From: Nymphaea colorata
Taxonomy: Eukaryota > Streptophyta > Magnoliopsida > Nymphaeales > Nymphaeaceae
Length of the DNA stretch: 64,000 nucleotides
Direction: 5' to 3'
Assembly: GCF_008831285.2 (NCBI RefSeq)
Contig: NC_045146.1
Coordinates: 14,997,149 to 15,061,148, forward strand
Shown here: piece by piece, positions 23,501 to 33,460 of the stretch
Layout: each line of letters opens with the position of its first letter
How positions within the stretch are numbered: position 1 is the first letter of the stretch
Translations under genes and position numbers: made by a program
Notes under the pieces: generated by a model
Told to the model about the DNA's origin: nothing
Database searches by the model: none
Seen by the model: only the letters and a program-made list of their open reading frames with translations

Positions 23501-26500
23501 TTTTATAATGGAAAAATGTTTAGCACGCTATTATTTTGGGCAAATTTCAAGTAGAAACTTCCTATAAGAAAATTGTGAAAATAAGGCAAAAGAATACATG
23601 ACGATTTTCATTATCCTCGCTGGCATCTGATGAATCTTCACTTCCACTCTCCCCACTGTTCAGAAGCATTAAGAGAGCATCAAACAGAGCTATTTCACAA
23701 TCCCCGTCAAGTGCTATCAAAATAAAGAAATTTAGGTTTCCTTTAATTACCTGTGTGAGATACCCTCATTTCCTGAACCAGATCCTGCTTTTCCACCATC
23801 TCCAGATTTTCCACAATTAAAACCTAAGTTTCCAGTTCCTCCCTTTGACTTCTTCACCAAACCCCGTGCTTTATCATCTGAGGCTTTTCCTTCTGCTTCA
23901 GTAGTTGAGGTCACTGGAACCTAGCATCAAAGAAAAGATTTTGTCTTTATCAAATACGTCTAAGAAAAGACCAAAACATTCAGGTTAAAAAACAATGAAT
24001 ATAGTTAGGGGTTACTGCATTGAAGAAAACAGATTGCTCCAACAATCTTAGAAAGAAAAGCTGATTATGAAATTAAAGAAAAATGCACAACTTACTAAAG
24101 GAAAATATTATTACCGGAGTCATGCTAGGATGAGCATAAATTCCACCATGTGCATAAAGTGCAGGGTATGGAAGTGGTGTCCCATATGGTGGCATTAAAT
24201 GCTGGAAAGAAACAAAACACCTTCGGTTAACAGTAGAATAAGGTGAATCAAAGCATCGCATCTTAGATAAAGTTTTCAGGTGGGACTAGCACCTGTCCTC
24301 CCCACAAGTAGGGGTGTGGCATTGGAGAAGATGGAACAGGTGATTGGAAAAAACTTGGAGGTGTAGCTCCAGAACCATAGTATGCCTACATCCATAACCC
24401 AACTTTCTTATCGTCTAAAACTCATGGATCAGAATGATGCACCACTAAAAGAATACAAAAGGAAATGTTGACATATAAGGAACCTGCACTGGTGTCGCCC
24501 AATCAGGATAGGAATGCGTTGATAGAGTTTCCTGCAAGGAGACATATTCAAGATTACAAAAGGAAAGGACAAAGAATTTTGGTGTTAAACAAACTAACAA
24601 AGCAAACCACCTGTGTTGAAGCAGCTGGTTTGGAAGGTTTTCCTTCTTCTCCAGATCCCATGACTGTAGAAAAAGGTTTTTAAGCAACAAAAACTAACTT
24701 GATTCAAGCCCACTCTGCAGTCAACAAGATTAAAGTTATGGATACAATAACATTCATTCTAATTCTAATCTGTCAGTTGAAAGACAAAAGAAAAAATACA
24801 TGACAAACTCGATCAACAAATAGCAGCAAACATAAACAGTTGATCATTCATATAGATACATAAAGTATTATACATGTACATATGTAAACATGCATCCAAA
24901 GTTGAACCTTTGATATTATTGATAACACTTGACAGTATTTAACTGATTGAAAGTTGAAACTACTAAGAAAACCTTTAAAGGAAAAGGTAAGTTTTAGAAT
25001 ACGTTGCAAACTTTCTTTAAGTACTTGAAATTATAAAGTGTGGTCCTTGTTCTTCAAAACAAGCAACCTCCCAAAAGTAACCATGAAACTCCAAAAGGGC
25101 GATTGGTAACCCTGAAAATGTTTGAGGGTGTGTTGCCATTGAAAGTTGGGAGCGCTTTTTGGGCTTTGCTCGTCAAAGTGACGGTGGGGCATAGCACAAA
25201 GATTTCACCAGCTCATACATCCTGGAATGAAACACGGATGAAATTTTTCAGAAAAATTTCACACGCATTACACTGACAAAAGATAGTTTTGGGGGGACCT
25301 CTGTCACACGGGTACTCCTCCTAAGGAGGAGTACCCTTACGGTACGGGTACGACACCGGTACGGGTACAGCCCTGGATACGGCACGGTACTGCGTTGATC
25401 ATATCGGGTGCGGTCAATGCACCCAAGGTCATTTCAGACTCGGTCAAAGTTGACTGAGTCCAAATTTGTCCGATTTTAATGTTAACGATTTTTACATTTT
25501 AACGTTAAATTTTCGAAACCCTCATTTTAATGTCCCACTTCCCTCTTTTTTTCTTAATTTTTGCTTAGTAGTGTTGGGATTCGGTTTTTGCTTCGCTAGC
25601 TTCTTTATCTTGTTATGTAAAAGTTTATGTTGTTCTTTTGTTTGTGCTTATGCTTCTGTAGACGCGTGATTTTCTTCGGCTTCAATTGAACAGTAAATTG
25701 CGACTGAGGAGAATGAGAATAAAAAATGATAAATTTTGGATTATGATTTATGAATATGTTATTCTGTTTGTATTTTTTTGACATATATGTGCGAATATGT
25801 TATTCTGTTTGAAATTTTTTTTACATATATATGTATGTGCATCTGTGTGTACGGCCGTACCCCCGTACCCAAGTTTTTTAAAAATGGTTCGTACCCGCAC
25901 CGGCACCCGTACCCATACCTGTACCTATGTGACCGTACCCGCACCCGTACCTATGTGACATAGGGGGGGAATAAAAGAAAGATGGCCCTAGGAAAGCCCG
26001 ACAAACCTGAAAATTGACAACCAGCCTAGAACATGAAAAGGATTACCTCCATCTTTTTCATGCTATCAAATGCCCCTGAAGGGTGTTGTTTTCATTATAT
26101 CTTGCTAAGCATCGCCAAAGCAATGATACCCAGCCAATTGTGCTGAAAACTCCCTTTTAAGCAATAAGTTTGTTTGAAATACATAAACATGCTAAAAGAA
26201 ACAGTATTTCTAAACTTAATTTTTACAAGGACAAAAAAAGAATGATATTTTCGCTTTCCATATCCAATGACTTACGGTGAGACAACTTTTCTCCATTGAA
26301 CAAATGGTTTATTCTCATCCAATAGGTACCCAGAAAATGAAGTGTTCGAGAGACCATTTGAAATCACTTGCATCTTAGGAACACGCATACGACTTTTCAA
26401 TAGATGATAAGGCTCTGTGATGCATGCTTTCAAATTTCATCATCAGTAATAGCACTTGCGCCTGGTCATGACCTAAAGCTTTGAACCAAACATTGCCTTG

Positions 26501-27412
26501 TGCTCAGTACTTCATATGTGCCACACGAAATCAGCAATTTCAATAACTTTCCATAGTCCAAATTCCAAAATTATTCTTCTTCCAGCTGACTATTGTCAAC
26601 ACGTTGAAGTCCTCCACCAAGTTCCTACGCAAGAGTTGTTGGCACTAATAGCACTAGCAGCAATGTGGAAGCAAAATAGCTAGGTACACCCAAATTGAGA
26701 TTAACGATGGCCACAGAGATCCTTGTATTCCCCCTTAAAAAAGTGTACCTTCATTCTCAGATACTCACCATGAACATGGTTGATGTGTGGTCCCCTACTC
26801 CACATCAGCAGCGACCAGCCCTAGCAGATCCGTGGAGCTCTAGAAGTCATCCGCACCTGACCATCTGTCAAAGCCAGCGGTACTAATCCTCTCACCGCCA
26901 TGGGTGAAAGATCGCGATGACCAACCAAATCCCAATATTAATTCCATAAGACAGCACCGACCGTCATGAATTCAAAGAACACAATCAGAAACTAAACCTC
27001 TACATTCACGTTAAATCTAAAAAGTAGGAATAAAGCGGATGCCTGGACGCATCTCACGCTCAAATAAACAAAAAGAAGAAGAAGAAGATGTACAGACAAT
27101 TGCGCCATCAATGAATAAACAAACCAAACTACCATGGAATCTCTCAGTTACTTCCAATTCCGCCGCAACTTCTTCCATAATTCAGAAAATTGACTGCCCC
27201 ATATACGTTATACAGCTCCGCTCGAACTCATAAAACACAGTAATCCCCCATCACTCGAAGCCAGATCCACCAAGACCGGACCAACACAAAACATCGGGAA
27301 ACCAAACAAACGACAAGAATTCACATCCAACAGAGATAACAATCAGCAAGCAAGACCCGCACACCTGAACGCAAATTCGTGGAAAAGATAAAAAAAACTA
27401 ACCTGCTCCCAT
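20527..27412 (-). CDS. GBF1: G-box-binding bZIP transcription factor, GBF1-like
   Basis: Twelve exons read on the minus strand: 27412-27403, 24663-24611, 24531-24484, 24385-24293, 24201-24115, 23920-23751, 23655-23598, 23251-23212, 23111-22831, 22685-22608, 22232-22107 and 20727-20527. All junctions are GT-AG and in phase, giving 414 residues. The proline-rich N-terminal activation region carries family blocks YPDW, AYYG, PHPYLWGGQ and LMPPYGTPLPYPALYAHGG. Next come a Ser/acidic stretch and NLNIGMDLW. The basic region (residues 281-306) has the invariant N294-x7-R302, and leucines at 312, 319, 326, 333 and 340 form the zipper. Such factors bind CACGTG in the nucleus in light, ABA and senescence programmes. 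A second in-frame ATG at 24661 would give 410 residues starting MGSGEEG, as in known GBF proteins; start choice is unresolved. The first intron is 2.7 kb and carries nested transposons. The bZIP16/68 branch is less likely. Confidence 0.93.
25096..26077. mobile_element. Outer MITE-like element in GBF1-like intron 1, interrupted
   Basis: The left end GGGCGATTGGTAACC (25097) and the right end read in reverse, GGGGCATTTGATAGCATG (from 26077 inward), match over about 30 bp with perhaps 70% identity. Inside are words resembling the small elements at 6698, 14226 and 54914. After removing the insert at 25299-25963 its length is about 310 bp. No clear duplication flanks it. Confidence 0.4.
25299..25963. 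mobile_element. 665-bp TIR element nested in GBF1-like intron 1
   Basis: The left terminus CTCTGTCACACGGGTAC matches the reverse of the right terminus, CTATGTCACATAGGTAC (14 of 17). Subterminal parts of both ends are arrays of GTACGGGTACGG-type words in inverted orientation. It is flanked by GGGGGGAC (25291-25298) and GGGGGGAA (25964-25971), a 7-of-8 target duplication. It has no transposase, so it is non-autonomous; hAT or Mutator-like is possible. It contains a 27-bp palindrome near the left end (25310-25336) and a 41-bp tandem duplication (25752-25833). Confidence 0.65.
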
Positions 27413-27431
27413 GCCGTCGAAAGAGATCCAG

Positions 27432-27459
27432 CGAGCGAGAGAGAGAGAGAGAGAAAGAG
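27432..27459. repeat. GA microsatellite in the GBF1-like leader
   Basis: A GA/AG-rich run on the plus strand, CT-rich on the gene strand, lies just upstream of the first ATG (27412). It is typical of plant 5' leaders. Confidence 0.7.
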
Positions 27460-27515
27460 GGGGGGACAGCAGATGTGGGATCAGGGGGGGTGGTGAAATT
27501 GGATACGAGAGAGGC

Positions 27516-27525
27516 TGACGTGGCA
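27516..27525 (-). promoter_or_regulatory. ACGT element (TGACGTGGCA) upstream of the GBF1-like gene
   Basis: TGACGTGGCA is a C-box/G-box hybrid, the class of site bound by GBF-type bZIP dimers. It lies about 105 bp upstream of the first ATG of the bZIP gene itself. Autoregulation is inferred only from this position. Confidence 0.45.
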
Positions 27526-27582
27526 ACTTAGAAATGGGCGTGTCAAGCTATCATTGGATAGGAAGAGCGTCAGTGTCTCCCC

Positions 27583-27597
27583 TTTAGGGTTAGGGTT
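27583..27597. promoter_or_regulatory. Telo-box
   Basis: TTTAGGGTTAGGGTT contains two plant telomere-repeat units. Telo-boxes occur in promoters and leaders of growth and translation genes in plants. Here it lies between the GBF1-like gene and a short plus-strand ORF at 27667. Confidence 0.4.
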
Positions 27598-30508
27598 CTC
27601 TGCCACCACTCACTTCTCTTCCCTCTCGCGTCCTCTCGTCGGCTTCCGGCGGCTCCCTCCTCTGGAATGACGAACCTTAGACCCGAGCAGATAGCAGCGG
27701 CCGCTGATATGTCCTCCGTACCCGGATAGCTGTTCCACTTTAACCATCAAAAGGACCCCCTCACCACCACCTTAACCGACGGTTTTGCCCTCCATTCCCG
27801 ATCCGCCCCTCAACCCGTCTGGGCTGGGCTCGACCCTCAGCGGCCGGTGCCGCTAACTGACGCCGCACCGACAATTGATCGGGAGGACAAAGAGAGGCGG
27901 TCGGATTTTCTGTATGATCCTTTTTGAACTTTTTTCCGACGAGTTAGAGGCGTGGTCCAATTTCGTTGTTGTCCTGTCTCAATTTCATATATAATTCAGG
28001 ATTGCAAACGGTGGCGATGCTGCCACTAAGTCTCCAAGGTTATCCTCAACCCTGAAAGTGCGGTAGTAAAAGGCTTAGAGTATCAAAGCTATAAAATATT
28101 AAACACAAGATTACATATGATCAATACATATATCGGGTATTAGAGTTTAATTTAGGAAAGCTTTCAAAGTAGCAGTTATTTGTGCTGACCTCGTGCATGC
28201 CGGCCGGTGGTGCGCTGGAGCGGAGCCCATGAGCCGTGTCAAGGCCCGCCGGCGTCACGTGGGTTCGCATAGAAGTGGGTTTTCGAAAAAGCGGGCGCCT
28301 AAAGAAACGAACGGATAAACTTGCCGAAAGTGGATAGAAATCTTCATGTGGGGTTCCACCTTTTTTGTTACAATTCTGATATGGATTTCACATTTCTGAT
28401 TTTACTGACATAAGGCTTATGATTTACCTTTTCGGTTAAACGATAAGTTAAATGGAAAAAGAAAACCTGGCAACTTATCGTTTTATAAAAAAGCAAATAA
28501 TGTACGTAACTTCAGAAAGCGTAAGCTTTCCCTCTTCCTTTCATGCCCACGATTTAATTGGATGTCTTTTATTGCAATTGCCAGAAAAACCGGAGCGTGT
28601 GTGAGGAAATTAGATAAGTCTGACTATGGTCAAAAGGTAGCCTCTGAAAATTTTCTTATATTCCGACATTTTTCTTGGGACAGACCACGTGAAATGTGAC
28701 TCGGTTGGGATCCACAGCGAGCTGGCTGTGTCCCTACGGATATTAATTGGTTAAATTTGTTGGACACTTTAAAAAATGGTTCATAAATCTGTTATGTTTT
28801 TTAAGATAGGTACATTATTATCGTTCCTTGAAATCAATAACGGTGTGTTCCTGATTAATGCATCACTTTTTTTAATTAAAGTGTCAAATGAATCTAACAA
28901 ATTTTTAGATTAGATGCACGTGATATTATTGTTCCCAAATGACTCCAAAAAGTATTAAGAGTAACATCCAGCGTTCAATGAGCCAAACCAACTCAATCCG
29001 ATTTGTTAAAGGAAAAAATTAAGATTCAAGTTTGTAATTCCACTCCATTAAACTTGAATTGACTCGTATACGGCTAGGGGCCTCTAAAAAATCAAGTCAA
29101 TTACTTGTAAAGTTGGAGCAAAGCTAGTTTATTATCAAGCTCAAGTTCAATTAAGTTTTATTTCACGAGTTTAAACGAGTCAAGCTCAAATTTTGGGATT
29201 GTAAATCTTGCTTGTAGTTTGAGTTGATTTCAAGTCTAACCATATATGAGTCGATCAAACCGGTCTAAGTTCAACTTGGGCCTAAGGATGTTAGTAAATC
29301 TGATTTAGGTTCGATTTTCGACTGAACCGCATAAAAAATGGAATATGAAAAACAAAATATTCATTAAGAACTCATATTGGATTTGGATATAAGAAATAAC
29401 ATCTTATCGAATTCAAATTTAAGTAAATATTGACCAGATCTGGATTTGGATCAACTATAGTTTTTCATCAATATCTTATATGCATGTCTATAATGTGATT
29501 TGGATTAAAGTTAGAAGTCGGGTTTAGATTATGAATTTGGATTTTAGATTCAGATATGGTAATGAATTTGAATTATACGTGTGTGTGTATGTGTGAAAGA
29601 AGATATGGTAAGATATACATCCAACTCCAAGATGATCCATTGACATCCTTACTTGAGTTAGTTCTGCATGACACGGCTCATATACAGCCCTATGGCTAAT
29701 TACTTTATGTTTTTTTGCAACAAAAATATGACCCGTCTTGAAAATATATTCTAAAAATATATGTTCTAAGAACACAATATTTACCTTATCAAAGGGCTTT
29801 TATAAGGAGTGCCAAAAAATATATATATGTTGGACATCATAAATAAACCTGAGAAATGAGATCATTTAGTTCACATCCAAAAGTACAATGTTATTACCGA
29901 CCATCAAATAATTAACTGAAGTGGTAGCATGATACATAATAGCATGCTTGGATTATACTTTCTTCGTTACATCGGGAGATGTAGAATAAAAAACTAATTA
30001 TAGTTATTTTTAATTTAAAACTGGAAAAGAATGCATCCTAAGCTTTGTAAGTCTATTAAATGTATTGCTGTCACTGGCATGAGATCATATTTTTAAAAAA
30101 ATATTCATAACTCCTTTATCCAAATATACAAAGAATTTTATCCCACCCCTCACCATTTCTCGCTGTTCTTAAGATACAGGGCTGCTTTGTGATTGGATGG
30201 AAAGTTGAACCATGTCAAATACAGTGTCATGCATCTACCATTTGCAGTCTATAAGAATAGCACCCAAATAAATCAAACAACCTAACTTTCAACAACCCAC
30301 CAGTCCAATCAACTATGTTATGTCCTTCATTAACAAAAAAAAACTAAGGGCAAATAAAAACAATGAAATTGAAAGGCATAATACACAATCTTCTTGTATC
30401 ATTTCCACATATGAGCTTAATCAAACAGTCAAATCTCTCAATTATATAAAGTTGAGGATCTACTTCCTAATAAACCAAAATTTTATCTTCTAAACAAAAA
30501 GGTCATAA

Positions 30509-30915
30509 TTTAAAGGGGTGTTTGATGTCATTGAATTTTGATTTAAGAATTAAAATTTTAGAAACAAAATTCTACCTCAAACTGGAGTTGAAATGAAAAT
30601 TTCAGTTAGTTCTTTTTGTATTTGATAGCTTCGAATTTGATTACAGAATTGAAAATGATGTGTTTGATAAAGAGTAATTAAAATTATAAAATTAAAAGTG
30701 ATGAATTAAAACTATCATGTGAAGCAGATGAAAATTCAATAAACTTGGGAATAATATACCCCCTACGATAGAATCATAATTCCACAATTTTGATTCAAAA
30801 ATAAGTTTACAATTTTTAAATGAAAAGTTCATTGTTGATAACGCAATTCTCATTTCATTAAAAATAAGAATTTTAGTAAATTCCAAAATTTCGGCCTCAT
30901 CAAACCACCCTTAAA
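30509..30915. mobile_element. MITE-like element D
   Basis: About 405 bp, very AT-rich. The left end TTTAAAGGGGTGTTTGATG matches the reversed right end TTTTAAGGGTGGTTTGATG at 16 of 19 positions. Symmetry continues inward through AATTTTGA and AATTAAAATT-type words, so the element can fold on itself. TTAA-like words at both ends would suit a Tourist or Stowaway type, but the exact duplication is unclear. Non-coding. Confidence 0.55.
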
Positions 30916-31542
30916 ATAATTATCCACCTCAGTAATAAAAATAGAAGTCCCCAAATGAAAGAAAAATTCCTAAAAAACCTCGGACCTTATACTTGTATTT
31001 TATATTCAAACACAAACTAAAAGTTCAAGACCAAAAAGTGCGCATGACCGACCAAAGGCATGCATTTTCGTTCTTCATGTCTCCAAAGCAAAACAATTCC
31101 GATAAGTTCGAAGAGTGTGCCCCATAATAATTACACATTTGCGAAAATTGGTCATGGTCTAATAATCAAATGTCGGCTTTGTCTCATCTTTCCAGCAGAC
31201 ACGGATATAATTCAAGTATGTTAAAAGGTCTACACAACCATCTTTCAGTAAATTGTATATGAGTCGTATCAAGCCTTGGAGGGGCGGGCCAAGGGTTTGA
31301 AAAAACAGATCCGTGTACATAAATCATATATATATATATATATAAAAGGCTAAAATAATAAAAGTATATCATTTATTTTTGTGAATAACTATAGGTACCC
31401 AAAGATCACTAACATTACAAATGACTGAAAACACCAATTATAATCCTAATTAAATCAAATTAGTGACTTGAACCTTAAATGCTCCATTGATGGTCAAAAC
31501 CATGCCAAGCAATGCAACATCTTAAAGTTTGGCTGCTTGTCT

Positions 31543-31831
31543 AAGTTTGTGAGGAAGTTTAAAGGACTTATAAAGAGAGTTATTAAGTGATTGAGTATCC
31601 GAGTTTCTAATTGTTTTGGGGTTGTAACCAAAGCTGCTAGAGAGCGGCTCAACACTAGAACCTAGTAAGCAGATGCGTATGTCTAAAAGAAGTAAAGTAT
31701 AATACCCCAAAAGCTTAGTTTTATATTCAAGATTGTGAAGAATTTTTGGGGGTCTTATAAAGAAATGTTGTGAAGTGATTAATTGTTTAATGCTTAAACC
31801 AAAACTGCTAAAGAACGGGTTGAGATCTACC
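31543..31831. repeat. Diverged direct repeat, two copies
   Basis: Copy one (31543-31662) and copy two (31728-31831) share ordered words: TTGTGA, GGACTTATAAAG/GGTCTTATAAAG, GTGATT, AACCAAA, CTGCTA and CGG. The period is about 185-195 bp. It is probably an old local duplication. Confidence 0.45.
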
Positions 31832-33260
31832 AAACTGAGTTATGACAAGCAAAGCTTATTTTTTCAATCTATTTATGATCCTAATTTTGCACAACTAATC
31901 GTAGAAGTTAATTTCACTTCAATCACTTGATCTATCTTAGTTAGTACTTCTTAATTTGGTCTCCCTTGGTAGAATGCTGGCTTGGGCACCATCCCAATCC
32001 TTGTTAAGGCAACTTGCTAAGCTAAGCCTATTGAATTCTTATAAACCACAAATATGGGCAGGAGACAATAAAAAGAATCAATGGCACTGGGTCCATGTGT
32101 GAAGGTTAGACTCGAATGGTTCCACAATGAGCTGGCCCATAATGCATCCCTTGCTTGTACCTATTCGTTTGGTCTTTTTCTACACATGTAAGGTACAGCC
32201 AGGTCTTCTCTTTTTAAAACCTTACTATTTTTCCAGACCACTGAAATATTTGTCCTTTTTTAGTTCAAATTTTGTTATTATTATTGGTGTATAAGTGGAT
32301 GTCTTTTGGCTTTTTTTTTTTTTTTATGATATCAACATTCTATCCATGTAGACTCAAGACCCTGATATCAAAAAATTTTTTTAGGTAAGACTAATTTTTG
32401 CCTCTAAACCAAGTTTTTCACTTGTCATTCAAACCAAGTTTACAAAGCTGGGTTTTTAACCAGGTTTTCGCAAAACTTGGTTTTCACAAAACTAAATTTT
32501 CCCAAACGCTCCCTTAAGATATAGTTGGTAGGGTTTGCCGAACATAATTTACCTACAAAAACGAAGGTTCAACTTAATTAAACGCATGATGTATTACCAG
32601 ACACATGAATGTCTCACATATTCACAAATATTGGCTTTTAACATAGGTAATGCAACTCATGGCTCGCTTTTAACATATTATTATTATTCTTCTTCTTCCT
32701 ATCTGTCTTGTTGATGATCTTGAAAGCCGGCTTCCTCTAACCTTACCAAGGAAAAACGAAGATCTATAATTGTATGTGTATAATACGTTTATGCAAACAA
32801 TAAAAAAAAAAGTAAAAACATAATTAAAGCCAAATCTTAGCAGGATCAACACAATTAAGAGTTGATCAAGGGTTTAGTTGGTTTTGCTGAAATGGCTGGA
32901 GGCCACTTGACTCCAAACCCTGGAAGGCCCCCACGTTATCTGCAGGCCCACGACCTCTCTTCATTCATGTGGCCGTCGAAGGAGAGACCAATCTATTTTG
33001 GAAAATGCGTTACCAAAAATCATCTTCTTCCCTTCTCCATCCAAGTCATGTAACTCATCATCACCGGCAACTGGTGATAACGGCATCCCCACCGTTCGTC
33101 GCACGTTTGGTTGGGGGATCGACGTCAAACCAATGGTGCTGATCCAAGCAAACCATAGTAATACGTATTACGTCTTTTTGCTTTTTCCATTTTTCATCAA
33201 AATTCCAGATTTTCGCTGCATCACCGTCAGTCTGTTTCCTCTGCATGCTTGCTTGCTGCT

Positions 33261-33410
33261 ATGAACTCTGCTGCCAGAAAGGGGAGCTCTCTCTCCTTGT
33301 CTCCCCTCTCTCTATCTCTGGCTCCCGCCATTTTTCAGAATTTCAAAACCTTGATCGTCTGAATGGAGTCACTCCCGAGAACATCCGGTGCTGATCGTTC
33401 CGATTATTGA
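33261..33410 (+). promoter_or_regulatory. Two adjacent upstream ORFs in the JAC1-like leader
   Basis: An ATG at 33261 opens a 33-residue ORF ending at 33362. An ATG immediately after its stop, in the same frame, opens a 15-residue ORF (33363-33410). The main ATG follows 50 nt later. If the transcript starts upstream, these could limit translation. The pyrimidine-rich stretch at about 33281-33325 lies inside the first ORF, so the true transcription start might exclude it. Confidence 0.35.
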
Positions 33411-33460
33411 GGGGTAGTGTTTTTCTCTTTTGCCCTTACTCCAGCCATCTCCCGGGAGGA

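Larger units (their letters stand above)
27730..33240. other. Intergenic, repeat-rich, no supported gene
   Basis: About 5.5 kb with no recognisable coding region. At 28980-29560 there is degenerate sequence rich in TCAAGTTCAA and GGATTTGGAT words, an old dispersed repeat also seen near 4850, 15600 and 54050-54290. A MITE-like element lies at 30509-30915 and a diverged direct repeat at 31543-31831. A short inverted repeat of AAACCAAGTTT lies at 32406-32484, next to GTTTGGG-type words near 32503 that suggest another transposon end. The last few hundred bases are probably the JAC1-like promoter. Confidence 0.55.

Noticed and set aside
33407-33460. Upstream extension of JAC1-like exon 1
   Set aside because: The frame is open but starts at TTG; the ATG at 33461 matches the family N-terminus.
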